The translations under genes were made by a program, and so were the position numbers. A stretch of DNA of 53,499 nt from an uncultured Collinsella sp. Its GTDB lineage: Bacteria; Actinomycetota; Coriobacteriia; Coriobacteriales; Coriobacteriaceae. Within the stretch, counting starts at the first letter, position 1. Each line of letters starts with the position of its first letter. Shown here piece by piece: positions 32,393-42,900 of the stretch. A model generated the notes under the pieces. That model was given only the letters and a program-made list of their open reading frames with translations. It had not been told where the DNA came from and made no database searches. Location of the stretch: the NCBI GenBank assembly GCA_934654515.1, contig CAKUGA010000006.1:1-53499 (forward strand), written 5' to 3'.

Positions 32393-35300
32393 CTAGCGTC
32401 CGTCGCCTCCCAGCAGTGCCAAGACGTCCTCGCGGGTAAACAGCGCCGAGGAGATACCGTCGCCGCCGAGCACGCTGTTGACCAGGTCGCGCTTGGACTC
32501 CTGCATCTGCATGATGCGCTCCTCGATCGTGTCCTTGGCGATGAGCTTGTACACGGTCACGGTGTGCTGCTGGCCAATACGGTGGGCACGGTCGGTCGCT
32601 TGGTCCTGCGCCGCCACGTTCCACCACGGGTCGTAGTGAATGACCACGTCGGCGGCAGTCAGGTTGAGGCCGACGCCGCCCGCCTTGAGCGAGATCAGAA
32701 AGACCGGTACCTCGCCCGCCTGGAACTGCGCGACCATCTTGGAGCGGCTCTCCTTGGACGATGCGCCCGTGAGCTTAAGAAAGCCGATGTCCTCCTTGGC
32801 CAGGCGCTTGCCGATGATATCGAGCATGCCCGTGAACTGGCTAAACAGCAGAATGTGGTGTCCGCCGTCGAGTGCTCCGTGAACGAGTTCCATGCAAGCA
32901 TCGAGCTTGGCGCTCCCCGCCTTGTAGTCCTCGTAGTGTAGATGAGGGTCGCAGCAGATCTGGCGCAGCTTGGTGAGCTCGGCGAGCACCTTGAGCTTGT
33001 CCTTCTTAAACTCGTTGGCTTCGCGATGCTGCACCTGCTGGGCGATGCGGTCCTGGTTAGCCAGGTAGAGCTTGCGCTGCTCGCCGGTGAGCTGCGCCAT
33101 GACCGTGTCCTCGATCTTCTCGGGCAGGTCGGCCACCACGTCTTCCTTAACGCGGCGCAGCACAAACGGTGACACGAGCGCCTGCAGGCGAGCGGCGCTA
33201 TCGCCCTCGGCGTGTTCGACCGGGCCCTCAAAGCGCTTGGCAAACGACTCGCGCGTGCCCAAAAGGCCCGGCATCAAAAAGTCGAAGATGCTCCAGAGCT
33301 CGGACAGACGGTTTTCGATGGGCGTGCCCGTCAGGGCAAAGCGCACACCGGCGGGCAGGCGCTTGGCGGCGCGTGACACCTGGGTGAGCGGGTTTTTAAT
33401 GTACTGGGCCTCGTCGAGCACCACGCGGGCAAAGTCCTGCTCGGCATACTCGTCGATATCGCGGCGCATGAGGTCATACGAGGTCACGACCACGTTATGC
33501 TCGGCGGCCCCGGCTATCTGCACGCGGCGCTGCGCCTTGGCACCCACGATGGCGCACACATCGAGCGACGGGGCAAAGCGCTCCAGCTCGGCAGTCCAGT
33601 TGTACACGAGCGATGCGGGGCACACCACGAGCGTGGGCTTGGTATCACCCGCCTCCACGCGCGCCAGGATATGCGCGATCATCTGCAGCGTTTTGCCCAG
33701 GCCCATGTCGTCGGCCAAAATACCGCCAAGGCCCAGATGCTCGAGCGAGCCGAGCCACTGATAGCCATCGACCTGGTAGCCACGCAGCGTGGCCTTAAGA
33801 GATGCCGGCACCGTAAAGTCCATCTTGCCGAGCGTGTCCAGGCGCTCGACGGTGCGGCGGAACGCGGCATCGCGATCGGCCTCGAGCGCGGGCGTGCGCG
33901 CGAGCATGCTATCGACAAACAGGGTGCTCGATGCGGGAAGCGACACGCCATCGAGCAGGTCGACGGCATCGACGCCCAGGTCCTCGGCAAGGCCAAACGC
34001 GGCGCGGGCGCCCTCGTCCAGACGCACGATGTCGCCGGACGTCAGGCGTGCAAACGTCTGGTGACGCTTGTACGAGTCCAGATAGATGGCAAGGTCTGCG
34101 GCCGAAAGCCCGCTCGCGCCCAGCTCGACGTCGAGCAGATTGCTCTTGACGGTCGCACGCACCGAAAGCTTGGGCGCAGGACGTACCGAAATCTGGCGCA
34201 GGCGGTCGCTGAGCATGACCTCGCCAAGCTCGGACAAGGCGGCAAGGCCCTCGGTCAGCAGGCGGAACAGGCTCTCGTCATCGCGCTCCTCAAACGCCAG
34301 GCCGCCCTCGTGGAAATCGAAGTACATGGCAGCCGTGTCCATAACGCGAAACTCCGCCACAACGTCGCGGGGCGGCACGCCGGGGCGCTGGTCCTCGAAG
34401 GGGCTTCCCGGAGCACCCAGGCTAAAGAGATCTGCCGACCAATCGCCGTAGGCGACCGAGATCTCGCAGGTCACAAGCCCGTCACTGACACCGATTGACA
34501 TTGCAAAGCTCGGCTCGGGCGCCACGGTGTCGAGCACGGCAGGAGCGGTGAGGTCGGTGTATTCGCGCAGCACGGGCAGCGCCATGCGGCAGAACTCGCC
34601 CACCTGCTCGGCGGCAATATGGGCGGGCGTGCGACACGGCAGCAAGCGCGACAAAAAAGGTGCGGCATGCTGAGCAAATGCAGCGTCGGTACGGCGCGCA
34701 CGGCGCGTGTCAACCAAGTAGGCGACATCGCCCGACGCAAAGCAGTACATATCGGCGGGCAGGCGCAGGTCATAGCTACCACCAGCCGCCGGCGCGATTT
34801 TGGCGGCAAGGAGCGGCGGTTGTTTTGCCGAGGCCTCGTCCTCCCCCACCGGCGACAACTCAACCGCCACCTCGTAGGAACGATGCGTCGTCGTCCCTCG
34901 AGACCAGGCAGGCTCAAGGGAAATGGTCCTGCCGCGCAGCAGGTCCAGCATGTATACGATGTCATGCTCGGACAGCGGCAACTGACGCCCGGCAACAAAG
35001 CCGCTGCGGGCAAAGTCATACGATGCCGAACGCGAGCTTGTAATGTCGCCCAGGTAGGCGACCGTCATCGTGACAAGATCGAGCAGCTTTGACGAAACGT
35101 CATCGAAGGCCTCGGGCACGTGGGCAAACGTAAGCTTCTTGCCGTACGAGAACATGCCGCCGCGCACGTAGGCATCGGCCATGCCGTCGATATCCTTGAC
35201 CACGTAGGAGACCGATCCACAGCGAATGCGGAACTCGAGCGCCCAGCTAAAGCGGTCAGCGAACAGCGGATTGTAGTACGGCACCAACGAGGGCTCCAAC

Positions 35301-35857
35301 GCCGCTTTGGGGGCGTCGGGATCAACGGCACCGGCAAGCTTGCGGCGCATGCTCGCCAGCTCATCCATGCGCGCGTCCGAAAGATCGGAGAGCGCCGCCA
35401 CAAGGCTCGGGCTCGTGGGGACGGGCGCCGGAAAGGGAAAGTTGGGGTTGACGGCCGGCGCTTTGGGTGCGGTGCGCGCGGGCTGTTTCGACTGCGCCGT
35501 AAACGTGCGAACCGGCGTGCGCAGCCCCTCAACAGGCTCAATGCCTCTGGTGTCCAGGTACGCCAGCGCTGTGGCGATGGCGTGTTTGCACATACCGGGA
35601 TAGCGGTATGCGGCGGGGCAGTCACAGTCGTAGTCGATAACCTCGTGCTCGTCCATATCAAGCGTCACGTGCGTCTTGTACAGGTCGCCGCGCGAGCCGC
35701 GCACCGAGCCCTCAACCGTCACGTTTTTGGAGAAGCGCGAGCCGCTGTCCTCAATCGACAGCACGGCACCGTTGAGCATGAGCGAACGCCCCTTCATAAA
35801 GGTGCCGCTCAGCGCCGCCTCTTTGCGAAGCGCCTGCACAAACGTCCCCAGTGCCAT
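32393..35857 (-). CDS. SWIM zinc-finger SNF2-family DNA-dependent ATPase/helicase
   Basis: 1154 residues. SWIM zinc finger near the N-terminus (CDCPAAYRYPGMCKHA, about 75-92), a long middle region (about 150-690) typical of bacterial SNF2 proteins, then the SNF2 motor: Walker A DDMGLGKTLQM (about 719), DEAQ box VVLDEAQYIKN (about 815), SLKAGGVGLNLT, and motif VI ATDRAHRIGQQHTV. Bacterial members are DNA translocases or remodellers with unclear partners. ATG 35857 has GGAGG 7 bases upstream; a start at 35869 is less likely. Monocistronic. Downstream on the same strand lies the superoxide reductase after 101 bases. Confidence 0.93.
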   Translation of the reverse strand: MALGTFVQALRKEAALSGTFMKGRSLMLNGAVLSIEDSGSRFSKNVTVEGSVRGSRGDLYKTHVTLDMDEHEVIDYDCDCPAAYRYPGMCKHAIATALAYLDTRGIEPVEGLRTPVRTFTAQSKQPARTAPKAPAVNPNFPFPAPVPTSPSLVAALSDLSDARMDELASMRRKLAGAVDPDAPKAALEPSLVPYYNPLFADRFSWALEFRIRCGSVSYVVKDIDGMADAYVRGGMFSYGKKLTFAHVPEAFDDVSSKLLDLVTMTVAYLGDITSSRSASYDFARSGFVAGRQLPLSEHDIVYMLDLLRGRTISLEPAWSRGTTTHRSYEVAVELSPVGEDEASAKQPPLLAAKIAPAAGGSYDLRLPADMYCFASGDVAYLVDTRRARRTDAAFAQHAAPFLSRLLPCRTPAHIAAEQVGEFCRMALPVLREYTDLTAPAVLDTVAPEPSFAMSIGVSDGLVTCEISVAYGDWSADLFSLGAPGSPFEDQRPGVPPRDVVAEFRVMDTAAMYFDFHEGGLAFEERDDESLFRLLTEGLAALSELGEVMLSDRLRQISVRPAPKLSVRATVKSNLLDVELGASGLSAADLAIYLDSYKRHQTFARLTSGDIVRLDEGARAAFGLAEDLGVDAVDLLDGVSLPASSTLFVDSMLARTPALEADRDAAFRRTVERLDTLGKMDFTVPASLKATLRGYQVDGYQWLGSLEHLGLGGILADDMGLGKTLQMIAHILARVEAGDTKPTLVVCPASLVYNWTAELERFAPSLDVCAIVGAKAQRRVQIAGAAEHNVVVTSYDLMRRDIDEYAEQDFARVVLDEAQYIKNPLTQVSRAAKRLPAGVRFALTGTPIENRLSELWSIFDFLMPGLLGTRESFAKRFEGPVEHAEGDSAARLQALVSPFVLRRVKEDVVADLPEKIEDTVMAQLTGEQRKLYLANQDRIAQQVQHREANEFKKDKLKVLAELTKLRQICCDPHLHYEDYKAGSAKLDACMELVHGALDGGHHILLFSQFTGMLDIIGKRLAKEDIGFLKLTGASSKESRSKMVAQFQAGEVPVFLISLKAGGVGLNLTAADVVIHYDPWWNVAAQDQATDRAHRIGQQHTVTVYKLIAKDTIEERIMQMQESKRDLVNSVLGGDGISSALFTREDVLALLGGDGR

Positions 35858-35879
35858 CACTTCCTCCAATCAACCCGCC

Positions 35880-35990
35880 AAATGATTTTTCTGGGACGGG
35901 GATGAAAAAATCATTCCCCGCCCCAGAAAGGCAGCCCGTTACGCATCACCCAAAATGATTTTTAATCCCCGTCCCAGAAAAATCATTTTA
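35880..35990. repeat. Cluster of inverted repeats between SNF2 gene and dnaE stop
   Basis: A 24-bp arm (35880-35903, core TTTCTGGGACGGGG) is the exact reverse complement of 35965-35988. In addition 35952-35963 pairs with 35978-35989 (AAAATGATTTTT / AAAAATCATTTT), and a related inverted copy of the core (CCCCGCCCCAG, with one change) lies near 35916-35926. The right part overlaps the dnaE stop. It may terminate dnaE by alternative hairpins, or be a dispersed REP-like repeat. Confidence 0.8.
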
Positions 35991-38900
35991 GATCACCGTT
36001 ACTCTGCCCTGATTACCCACAATGGCCTTGGCCTCGGCCAGCAGTGGAATCGAGCGCGCGTTGACCTTGGCCGGCACCTCGGCGCGCAGCACGCGCCCGT
36101 CTACCTGCTCAATGAAAATCTCCACGCGGTCGCCGCCCGGGTTAGTCGTGAGCACCGTGGCCAGGCGCGCCATATTGCCCTGGCTAAAGCGGCTGTTGGG
36201 CACCATGACCTCAAAGACCTTGGGCTTGTTGTTCTCCTCGTTGAGCTCCAGCGGCACAATCTCCTGCGCGATGATCTGGTCGCCGCGGTCCGAGCGCTCG
36301 AGCTTGCCCTTAATGCGCACAAAGGCGTCGGACAGCTGCGCGCCGGTCTCGGGATCGACCTCGCCGTACAGATACCCCTCGGCCTCCTTATAGGTCTTGG
36401 GGAACACCACGACCGTGGCCTCGCCTTCCATGTCCTCGAGCTGCACGATGCCCATGGGGTCGCCGTTTTTGGTCACGCGCTTGGACACGCTCGAGACCAT
36501 GCCGGCCCACCACAGCGCCTTGCCCTCGGGAATCTCCTGGTTGATGGTGCCGCCCGTGGGGTTTTGGACCTCGTAGCCGGTATCGATCTGCGAGAACGAG
36601 AAGTCGCGCGCTTTGCTGAGCGCATACTCAAACGGGCGCAGCGGATGGTCCGAGACGTAGATGCCCAGAACTTCCTTCTCCTGGCTCAGCTTAAGGTGGC
36701 GGTCCCATTCCTGGCCGTCCGGATCGGGCACGCTGACCTCAAAGCCCGAGCCCTCAACGTCGCCAAACATGTCGAAGAACGAGGTCTGGCCGCTCGCACG
36801 GTCCTTCTGGCGCTTCACCGCGGCGTCGATGATGTTCTCGGGGTTGTTCTTGTCAACAAAGTGCATCATCTGACGGCGCGGATAGCCCGTGGAGTCGAAG
36901 GCACCTGCCTTGATCAGCGATTCGATCACGCGGCGGTTGGCCTGGCTCGAGTCCACGCGCTCGACAAAGTCGTGCAGCGTCTTAAACGGGCCGCCCGCCT
37001 CGCGCTCGGCGATAATCGCCTGCGCCACGCCGGTACCCACGCCGCGGATGCCGGCCAGACCAAAGCGCACGCCTTCCTTGGTAGCCGTGAACTCGGTGCC
37101 GGACTCGTTGACGTCTGGCGACAGCACGGGGATGCCGTCGTGACGGCACGCCGAGACGTAGTGCACGATCTTGTCGGTCTTGCCCGTGTAGGACGTCAGA
37201 ACGGCCGCCATGTACTCGTGCGGATAGTGCGCCTTGAGCCATGCCGTCTGCATAACCAGAATGGCGTAACCGGCGGAGTGCGACTTGTTAAAGGCGTAGG
37301 ACGCGAACTCGAGAACATCGTCCCAAATCTTCTGGGCGACCTCGCGTGTGTAGTTGTTCTTGATCGCGCCGTTCATCCAGTGGTCGTAGGTGGTCTCGTC
37401 CGAGCCATCCTCCCAGTGCAGCACCGTCGACGTGAGCAGCTTGATCTTTTTCTTAGCCACGGGCTTACGGATACGCGAGTCCGATTCGCCCTTGGAGAAG
37501 CCGCACATCTCGACGGAGATGAGCATAACCTGCTCCTGGTAGACCATGGTGCCGTAGGTTTCGCCCAGGATGTCGTCCAGGCGGTCGTCGTAGGAGACCG
37601 CCGGCTCCTTGCCGTTCATACGGTTGATGTAGGACGAAACCATGCCGGCGCCCAACGGGCCCGGGCGGTACAGGGCGATCAATGCTACGACGTGCTTGTA
37701 CTCGGTGGGCTTCATGTTCTTGATCGTGGCTGTCATGCCGGCGGACTCGACCTGGAAGACGCCGGCGGTGTGGCCGGAACCCATGAGCTTAAAGATCTCG
37801 GGGTCGTCAAAGGGAATCTCTTCCTCTTTGATGTCGATGCCGAAGTTCTTTTTGATGTTTGCCTTGGCCTTGGAGATAACCGTCAGCGTGCGCAGGCCCA
37901 AGAAGTCCATCTTGAGCAGGCCCATATCGGCAACGGTATGACCCTCGTACTGGGTAATCTCGACGCCGCCCTTGGTGTCGAGCTTGGTGGGCACGTGCTC
38001 GTTGACGGGGTCGCGGCAGATCAGAACGGCGCACGCGTGCACGCCCTCGCCACGGGTGAGGCCCTCAATCGAGAGCGCCGTGTCGATGATGCGGCGGGCG
38101 TCGTCGTCCTTTTTATAGGCCTCGGCAAAATCGGGGTTAAACAGATCCTCTTTGCCGGGCTGCTTTTCGAGCACCTGTTTGAGCTTGACCTTGGGGTCGC
38201 TCGAGACCATCTTGGACAGGCGCTGGCCCATGTAGACCGGGTAGTCCAGGACGCGCGCGGCGTCGTTGATAGCCTGCTTGGCCTTAATGGTCGAGTAGGT
38301 GATGACGTGGGTGACCTTCTCGGGGCCGTAGAGCTGGCGAACGTGCTCCACGACCTCGAGGCGCCGCTCATCGTCGAAGTCCATATCGATATCGGGCATC
38401 TCGGTACGCTGCGGGGACAGGAATCTCTCGAACATCAGGCCGTTCTCGAGCGGGTCGAACGCGGTGATGTTCATGGCGTAAGCGACGATAGCGCCGGCGG
38501 CCGAGCCACGGCCGGGGCCGACGCCGATGCCGTTGTCCTTGGCCCATTGCACGTACTCGGCAACGATCAAAAAGTAGGCGGCAAAACCCTTGTCGCAGAT
38601 GACCTTGTATTCGTACTCAAAGCGCTCTTTGATGTTGACGCCACCGATCTCGCGCGTGGCCCAATCGTCACCATAGTGCTGGCGCAGGCCCTTCTCGCAC
38701 TCGCGGCGGAACTGGCTCTCGTGTGTCTCGCCGGGGTCGAGCAACGGGAAGCGCGGCAGGATGATGGAGTCCCAGTCCAGCTCTACGTAGCACTTGTCGG
38801 CGATCTCGAGCGTGTTGTCGCAGGCCTCGGGGCAATACGGGAACATCGCCCGCATCTCCTCCTCGGTCTTCATGTAAAACTCCGAGCCAGTCATGCGCAT

Positions 38901-39791
38901 GCGGTTGGGGTCGTCGACCTTGGCATTCATGCCAATGCACATGATGACATCCTGCACCGGCGCGTCCTCGCGGCGCAGGTAGTGGAAGTCGTTGGTGGCG
39001 ATGACCTTGACGCCCACCTGCTTGGCGATATCGATGAGCGTGCGATCCATCTGCTCGTCGGTCAGGCCGTTATCGGTGGTAATGCCGTGTTCCTGAATCT
39101 CGATATAAAAGTCGCCGGGTTCGAAGGTGTCGCGGAAGGTCTCGGCCCACTTGACGGCGCCCTCCATGTCGCCGCGGTCGATGTATTTGGGGATGATGCC
39201 CGCGATGCAGGCGCTGGTGCAGATCATGCCCTTGGCGTGGCGGCGCAGGTTGTCGAGCGTCACGCGGGGCTTGTAGTAAAAGCCCTGCACGGCTGCCTCG
39301 GAAACCGTCTGCATCAGGTTGACGTAGCCCTCCTGGTCCTTGGCCAGAAGGATCATGTGGTAGAGCTCGGGTTTATGGTCGCGGGCGAGCGTCTCGTCCG
39401 GCGTAAAGTAAACCTCGCAGCCAAAGATGGGCTTGATGACCAGGGGCGGCTTGAGCTCGTCGATGTTGCCCTTCTCGTCCCACATGGCCATGTCCTTCAC
39501 ATACTGGGCATGCTCGCGCGGGTTTTCCTCGGGATCGGGCTCCACCAGCTCGTCGCGGCGGTCCTTTTCCAAGAAGGCCTTGTCGTGGCTCCAGGTTTTG
39601 TACTCGGGCGTATTGTGGTTGACGGCGTCGCAGGCCAGCGCCAGATCGGGCACGCCATACATGTAGCCGTGGTCGGTAATGGCCACGGCGGGCATGCCAA
39701 GCTCAACGGCACGGTTGACCATATCCTGGATACGGGTTGCGCCGTCGAGCATAGAGAAAACAGTGTGATTGTGCAGATGGACGAATGCCAT
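35988..39791 (-). CDS. dnaE: DNA polymerase III subunit alpha
   Basis: 1267 residues. PHP domain at the N-terminus (VHLHNHTVFSMLDGATR, TDHGYMYG) with metal-ligand histidines retained; polymerase palm with PDIDMDFDDERR (about residue 465) and GPGRGSAAGAIVAYA (about 420); helix-hairpin-helix region (GIRGVGTGVAQAIIAE); then an OB-type domain and C-terminal region ending GNQGRVTVI. This is the replicative DnaE rather than PolC: no exonuclease domain is inserted. ATG 39791 has GGAG 8 bases upstream. Neighbours are unrelated; the gap before addA holds a hairpin repeat. Confidence 0.96.
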   Translation of the reverse strand: MAFVHLHNHTVFSMLDGATRIQDMVNRAVELGMPAVAITDHGYMYGVPDLALACDAVNHNTPEYKTWSHDKAFLEKDRRDELVEPDPEENPREHAQYVKDMAMWDEKGNIDELKPPLVIKPIFGCEVYFTPDETLARDHKPELYHMILLAKDQEGYVNLMQTVSEAAVQGFYYKPRVTLDNLRRHAKGMICTSACIAGIIPKYIDRGDMEGAVKWAETFRDTFEPGDFYIEIQEHGITTDNGLTDEQMDRTLIDIAKQVGVKVIATNDFHYLRREDAPVQDVIMCIGMNAKVDDPNRMRMTGSEFYMKTEEEMRAMFPYCPEACDNTLEIADKCYVELDWDSIILPRFPLLDPGETHESQFRRECEKGLRQHYGDDWATREIGGVNIKERFEYEYKVICDKGFAAYFLIVAEYVQWAKDNGIGVGPGRGSAAGAIVAYAMNITAFDPLENGLMFERFLSPQRTEMPDIDMDFDDERRLEVVEHVRQLYGPEKVTHVITYSTIKAKQAINDAARVLDYPVYMGQRLSKMVSSDPKVKLKQVLEKQPGKEDLFNPDFAEAYKKDDDARRIIDTALSIEGLTRGEGVHACAVLICRDPVNEHVPTKLDTKGGVEITQYEGHTVADMGLLKMDFLGLRTLTVISKAKANIKKNFGIDIKEEEIPFDDPEIFKLMGSGHTAGVFQVESAGMTATIKNMKPTEYKHVVALIALYRPGPLGAGMVSSYINRMNGKEPAVSYDDRLDDILGETYGTMVYQEQVMLISVEMCGFSKGESDSRIRKPVAKKKIKLLTSTVLHWEDGSDETTYDHWMNGAIKNNYTREVAQKIWDDVLEFASYAFNKSHSAGYAILVMQTAWLKAHYPHEYMAAVLTSYTGKTDKIVHYVSACRHDGIPVLSPDVNESGTEFTATKEGVRFGLAGIRGVGTGVAQAIIAEREAGGPFKTLHDFVERVDSSQANRRVIESLIKAGAFDSTGYPRRQMMHFVDKNNPENIIDAAVKRQKDRASGQTSFFDMFGDVEGSGFEVSVPDPDGQEWDRHLKLSQEKEVLGIYVSDHPLRPFEYALSKARDFSFSQIDTGYEVQNPTGGTINQEIPEGKALWWAGMVSSVSKRVTKNGDPMGIVQLEDMEGEATVVVFPKTYKEAEGYLYGEVDPETGAQLSDAFVRIKGKLERSDRGDQIIAQEIVPLELNEENNKPKVFEVMVPNSRFSQGNMARLATVLTTNPGGDRVEIFIEQVDGRVLRAEVPAKVNARSIPLLAEAKAIVGNQGRVTVI

Positions 39792-39892
39792 GTGATGAGC
39801 TCCGATGCGGGTTCGTGTTCTGACTGAACGATTTTACCGCACGGCACGGACAGTACCCGAACCTAGCCAAACCCACACGGCTCCTACTGCAG

Positions 39893-39955
39893 TTGCGGTG
39901 AAATACGGACTGATTGGCGGCTTTTCTGGCCAAAACAGTCCGTATTCCACCGCAA
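39893..39955. repeat. Hairpin repeat between addA stop and dnaE start
   Basis: TTGCGGTGAAATACGGACTG (39893-39912) pairs with 39936-39955, one mismatch in 20, around a loop with a small inner TTGGC/GCCAA stem. No U-run follows on either strand, so it looks like a REP-type palindrome rather than a standard terminator. Confidence 0.75.
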
Positions 39956-39965
39956 GTTATTGAGG

Positions 39966-42900
39966 CTAGAGGTTGTAGGTGACTACTTGGGGCTCGGCGG
40001 GTTCGACGAAGAGGGCCGGATCTGCCTGCTCCACGCGGACGAACTTGACCGTTACCGTCACAAAGCCCGCCTTGTGCAGAACGTCCGAATAGACGCGCGC
40101 CTGCAGGGCATGCTTCTCCTGCAGCTGCTCCGGCGTCTCGTCCGGCGTGCCGCCCGTCTTGTAGTCGATAACCAGCGCGCGCGTGGGATCTGCCGGATCG
40201 GTCGCCAGCGCATCGATGGCGCCCTCGGCATACGCACCGTAGCGGGCGATGTCCTCGTCCTCGCAGCCCAGCGAGAAGAACGGCACCTCGGCGCGGACAC
40301 ACGGCCACGCGAGCAGCTCGGCACGGACCGCCGACCTGAGCCAGCGGTCCAGGGCAACGTCAAAGCGCTCGCGCTGTTCCGGCGTCAGATGCCACAGACG
40401 AGCCAGCGCATCGGCACGCGCGACGGGCAGCGTATCGGCACCCATCTCAATCAGCCACTGGCAAGCGGCATGGAACGCCGAGCCCAGCGCCATGGGGTTG
40501 CCGGCGGGCTCGACAACAGCCACGTCTGCATCCGTCATCTCGGAGTCATCCAACTCCGCATCGTCGCCAGCCTCGTCCATGGGCACGCGGGCCTCGGCCG
40601 CATGGTCCTCGGCCTCGGCATGCAGCGCCGCGGCAATCGACGAATAGCTGTACGAATCGCGCGCCGGATACGGACAGGTGCCCATACGCACGCCCACGGC
40701 CTGGGGATACACAAGCTCAAACGCATCGGGCTCGGGGTCGGCAGGACCGGGCGCGGTTGCGCGGGCACCCGCATCAACAACCTCCGCTTCCGCATCACCA
40801 CGGACAAGCCTGCCCTCGGCATCCAGCGAAGCGTTAGCCTCAAACGCCCGCTCGCCAAAGGTAAAGTTTGCCAGCGAGATAAGCTCATAGTCGCCCGGCT
40901 GGGAATTGTCGAACACCAAGTGGTCGGCATCGAGCTGTGGCATACCCAGGCCCTGGCCAGGCAGAATACGGCGCAGCACGTCATAGGTCAGGTCGGACTC
41001 GACGTCGAAAGACGGCGCCGGCACCTTACCGCGGCTCACGGCGACGTCCATCGCCAGAATCACCAGCTCGCGCGCACGCGTCATGGCGACGTAGAGCAAG
41101 CGGGCCCGCTCCTCGAGCGAAAGTTGCAGGTCGTCGTTGCGCAGGCGCACAAATGCCTCGGCGGGAGAACCCGTCGCGCAGGCGTCGTCCATAAGTTCCG
41201 GCGAAAGCCACAGCGACGTACCCTTGCCCTTAAATGCGTGCTCAAACTGCTTTTTGACGTCGTCACCCTTGACGAACGTGCCGTCCGCGAGTTTAACGCC
41301 ATCGAAGCGTGCCGGCAGCGCCACAACCTGCGCGCCGCCCTCGACGCGCCCCATCTGGGCGGCTCCGGTCGACTTACGTACGCCAAAGCACTCGGAAACC
41401 GCCACGACCGGATATTCCAGACCCTTGGACGCATGCACCGTCATGATGCGCACCGCGCCGTTGCCATCCTCGTTGAGCGCGCCCGGCGCTTCCTTACCCG
41501 CCAAGAAACGATCGAAGGCGAGCGCAATGGAGCGCGGCGAGTTGCCGAACTCGGCCTCTGCCTCGGCCACGGCATCGAGCGCCTTGAGCACGTTGGCGGC
41601 GATGGCCTTGCCCTCGGGGCCACGCTGCGCCAGGCGCACAAACCAGCCCGAGGCGTTGACCACATCGCGAGCGATTGCCGCAAACGAATCGCGGCCTACG
41701 CGACGGAACGCATAGCGCAGTACTTCGCGGGCACGCGTCACCAGTGGCAGATTCTGCAGGCCGGGCACGTCGCAGTCGCTCATAATACCCGCATCGATAT
41801 TGCGGCGCGAGGTCTCCCCCGTCTGCTCGTCGAGCTTGGTCGCCAGCGCCAGAAACTCCTGAGCGCCCAGGGCAAACATCGGCGAGGCCAGCAGCGGCAT
41901 AAGGCCCTGTGCCGTATCTGCCGGGTTGGCAAGCGCGCACACCAAGGCGCGAATCGCCTGTACCTCGGCAGCCTGGGCAAAGACCGAGCCGCCCGCGATG
42001 ACGCAGTCGAGTCCCTGGTCGCGGAACGCCTGGGCATAGACGTCGGCATTGGTCATACGACCCAGCAGCAACACCATATCGCCCTGAGGCTGCCCCGCCT
42101 TGACGAGCGCATGGAACCGCTCGGCAATTGCACGGGCCTTGGCCTGCGTGCGCTCCTGCGTACTGCCGCCGGCAACGAGCAGCGCCTGTCGGCGCGAAGC
42201 CTTAGCCCTGAGCTTGTCTTCGCGCTCATCGCTCGGCTCAAGATCCAAAAAGCCCTGCATCAAACCACCGGTATCGCCGTCAAAGACACGCGCCACGTAG
42301 CGCAGGACCTCGTCGTGACTGCGGAAGTTGCGCACGAGTTTGACGAGCTCGCCGGCGGATGCCCCGGACGAAGCCGGTGCCCCGAACGCAGCGAGGACGG
42401 AGCCCGGGGTTCCGGCAGCTACCGCCGCGCCCGAAGCGCCCACCTTGCGCTCCTGGCGGCGGAAGACCTCGACCTCGGCACCACGGAAGCGATAGATCGA
42501 CTGCTGCGCGTCGCCCACCGTGCACAGCGCACGCTCGCCCGCACCCGTCAGGTAGCGAATCAGATCGACCTGCATCTGGTCGGTGTCCTGGAACTCATCG
42601 ATCATGACCATCTTAAAGCGGCCCTCGTAGGCGGCTCGGATGGCGGGATAATCGCGCAGAGCCTCGTAGGCCATGCGCAGCAGATCGTTGTTATCGAGCG
42701 CAGACTGGTCGGCCTTGAGCGCGCGGTACTCCGCCTCTACGGCACGGGCGAGCCCCGTCAGCGCATCGAGCGCCCGATCGCCGCAAGCCAGCACAATGTT
42801 GACAAACGTGTCGGCAGCCTCTGCCTTGAGCAGCTCGACATTCTCCTTAGGGAACATCTTGCTCGCGCGCGGCATGCCGCACGACATCATGAGCCGCGCC

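Noticed and set aside
32393..32627. Extended minus-strand frame upstream of the superoxide reductase
   Set aside because: It overlaps the end of the SNF2 gene; the ribosome site and conserved protein start at 32291.
35955..39827. 1290-codon plus-strand open frame opposite dnaE
   Set aside because: Mirror frame caused by GC-rich codon use; no family resemblance and dnaE on the other strand is unmistakable.
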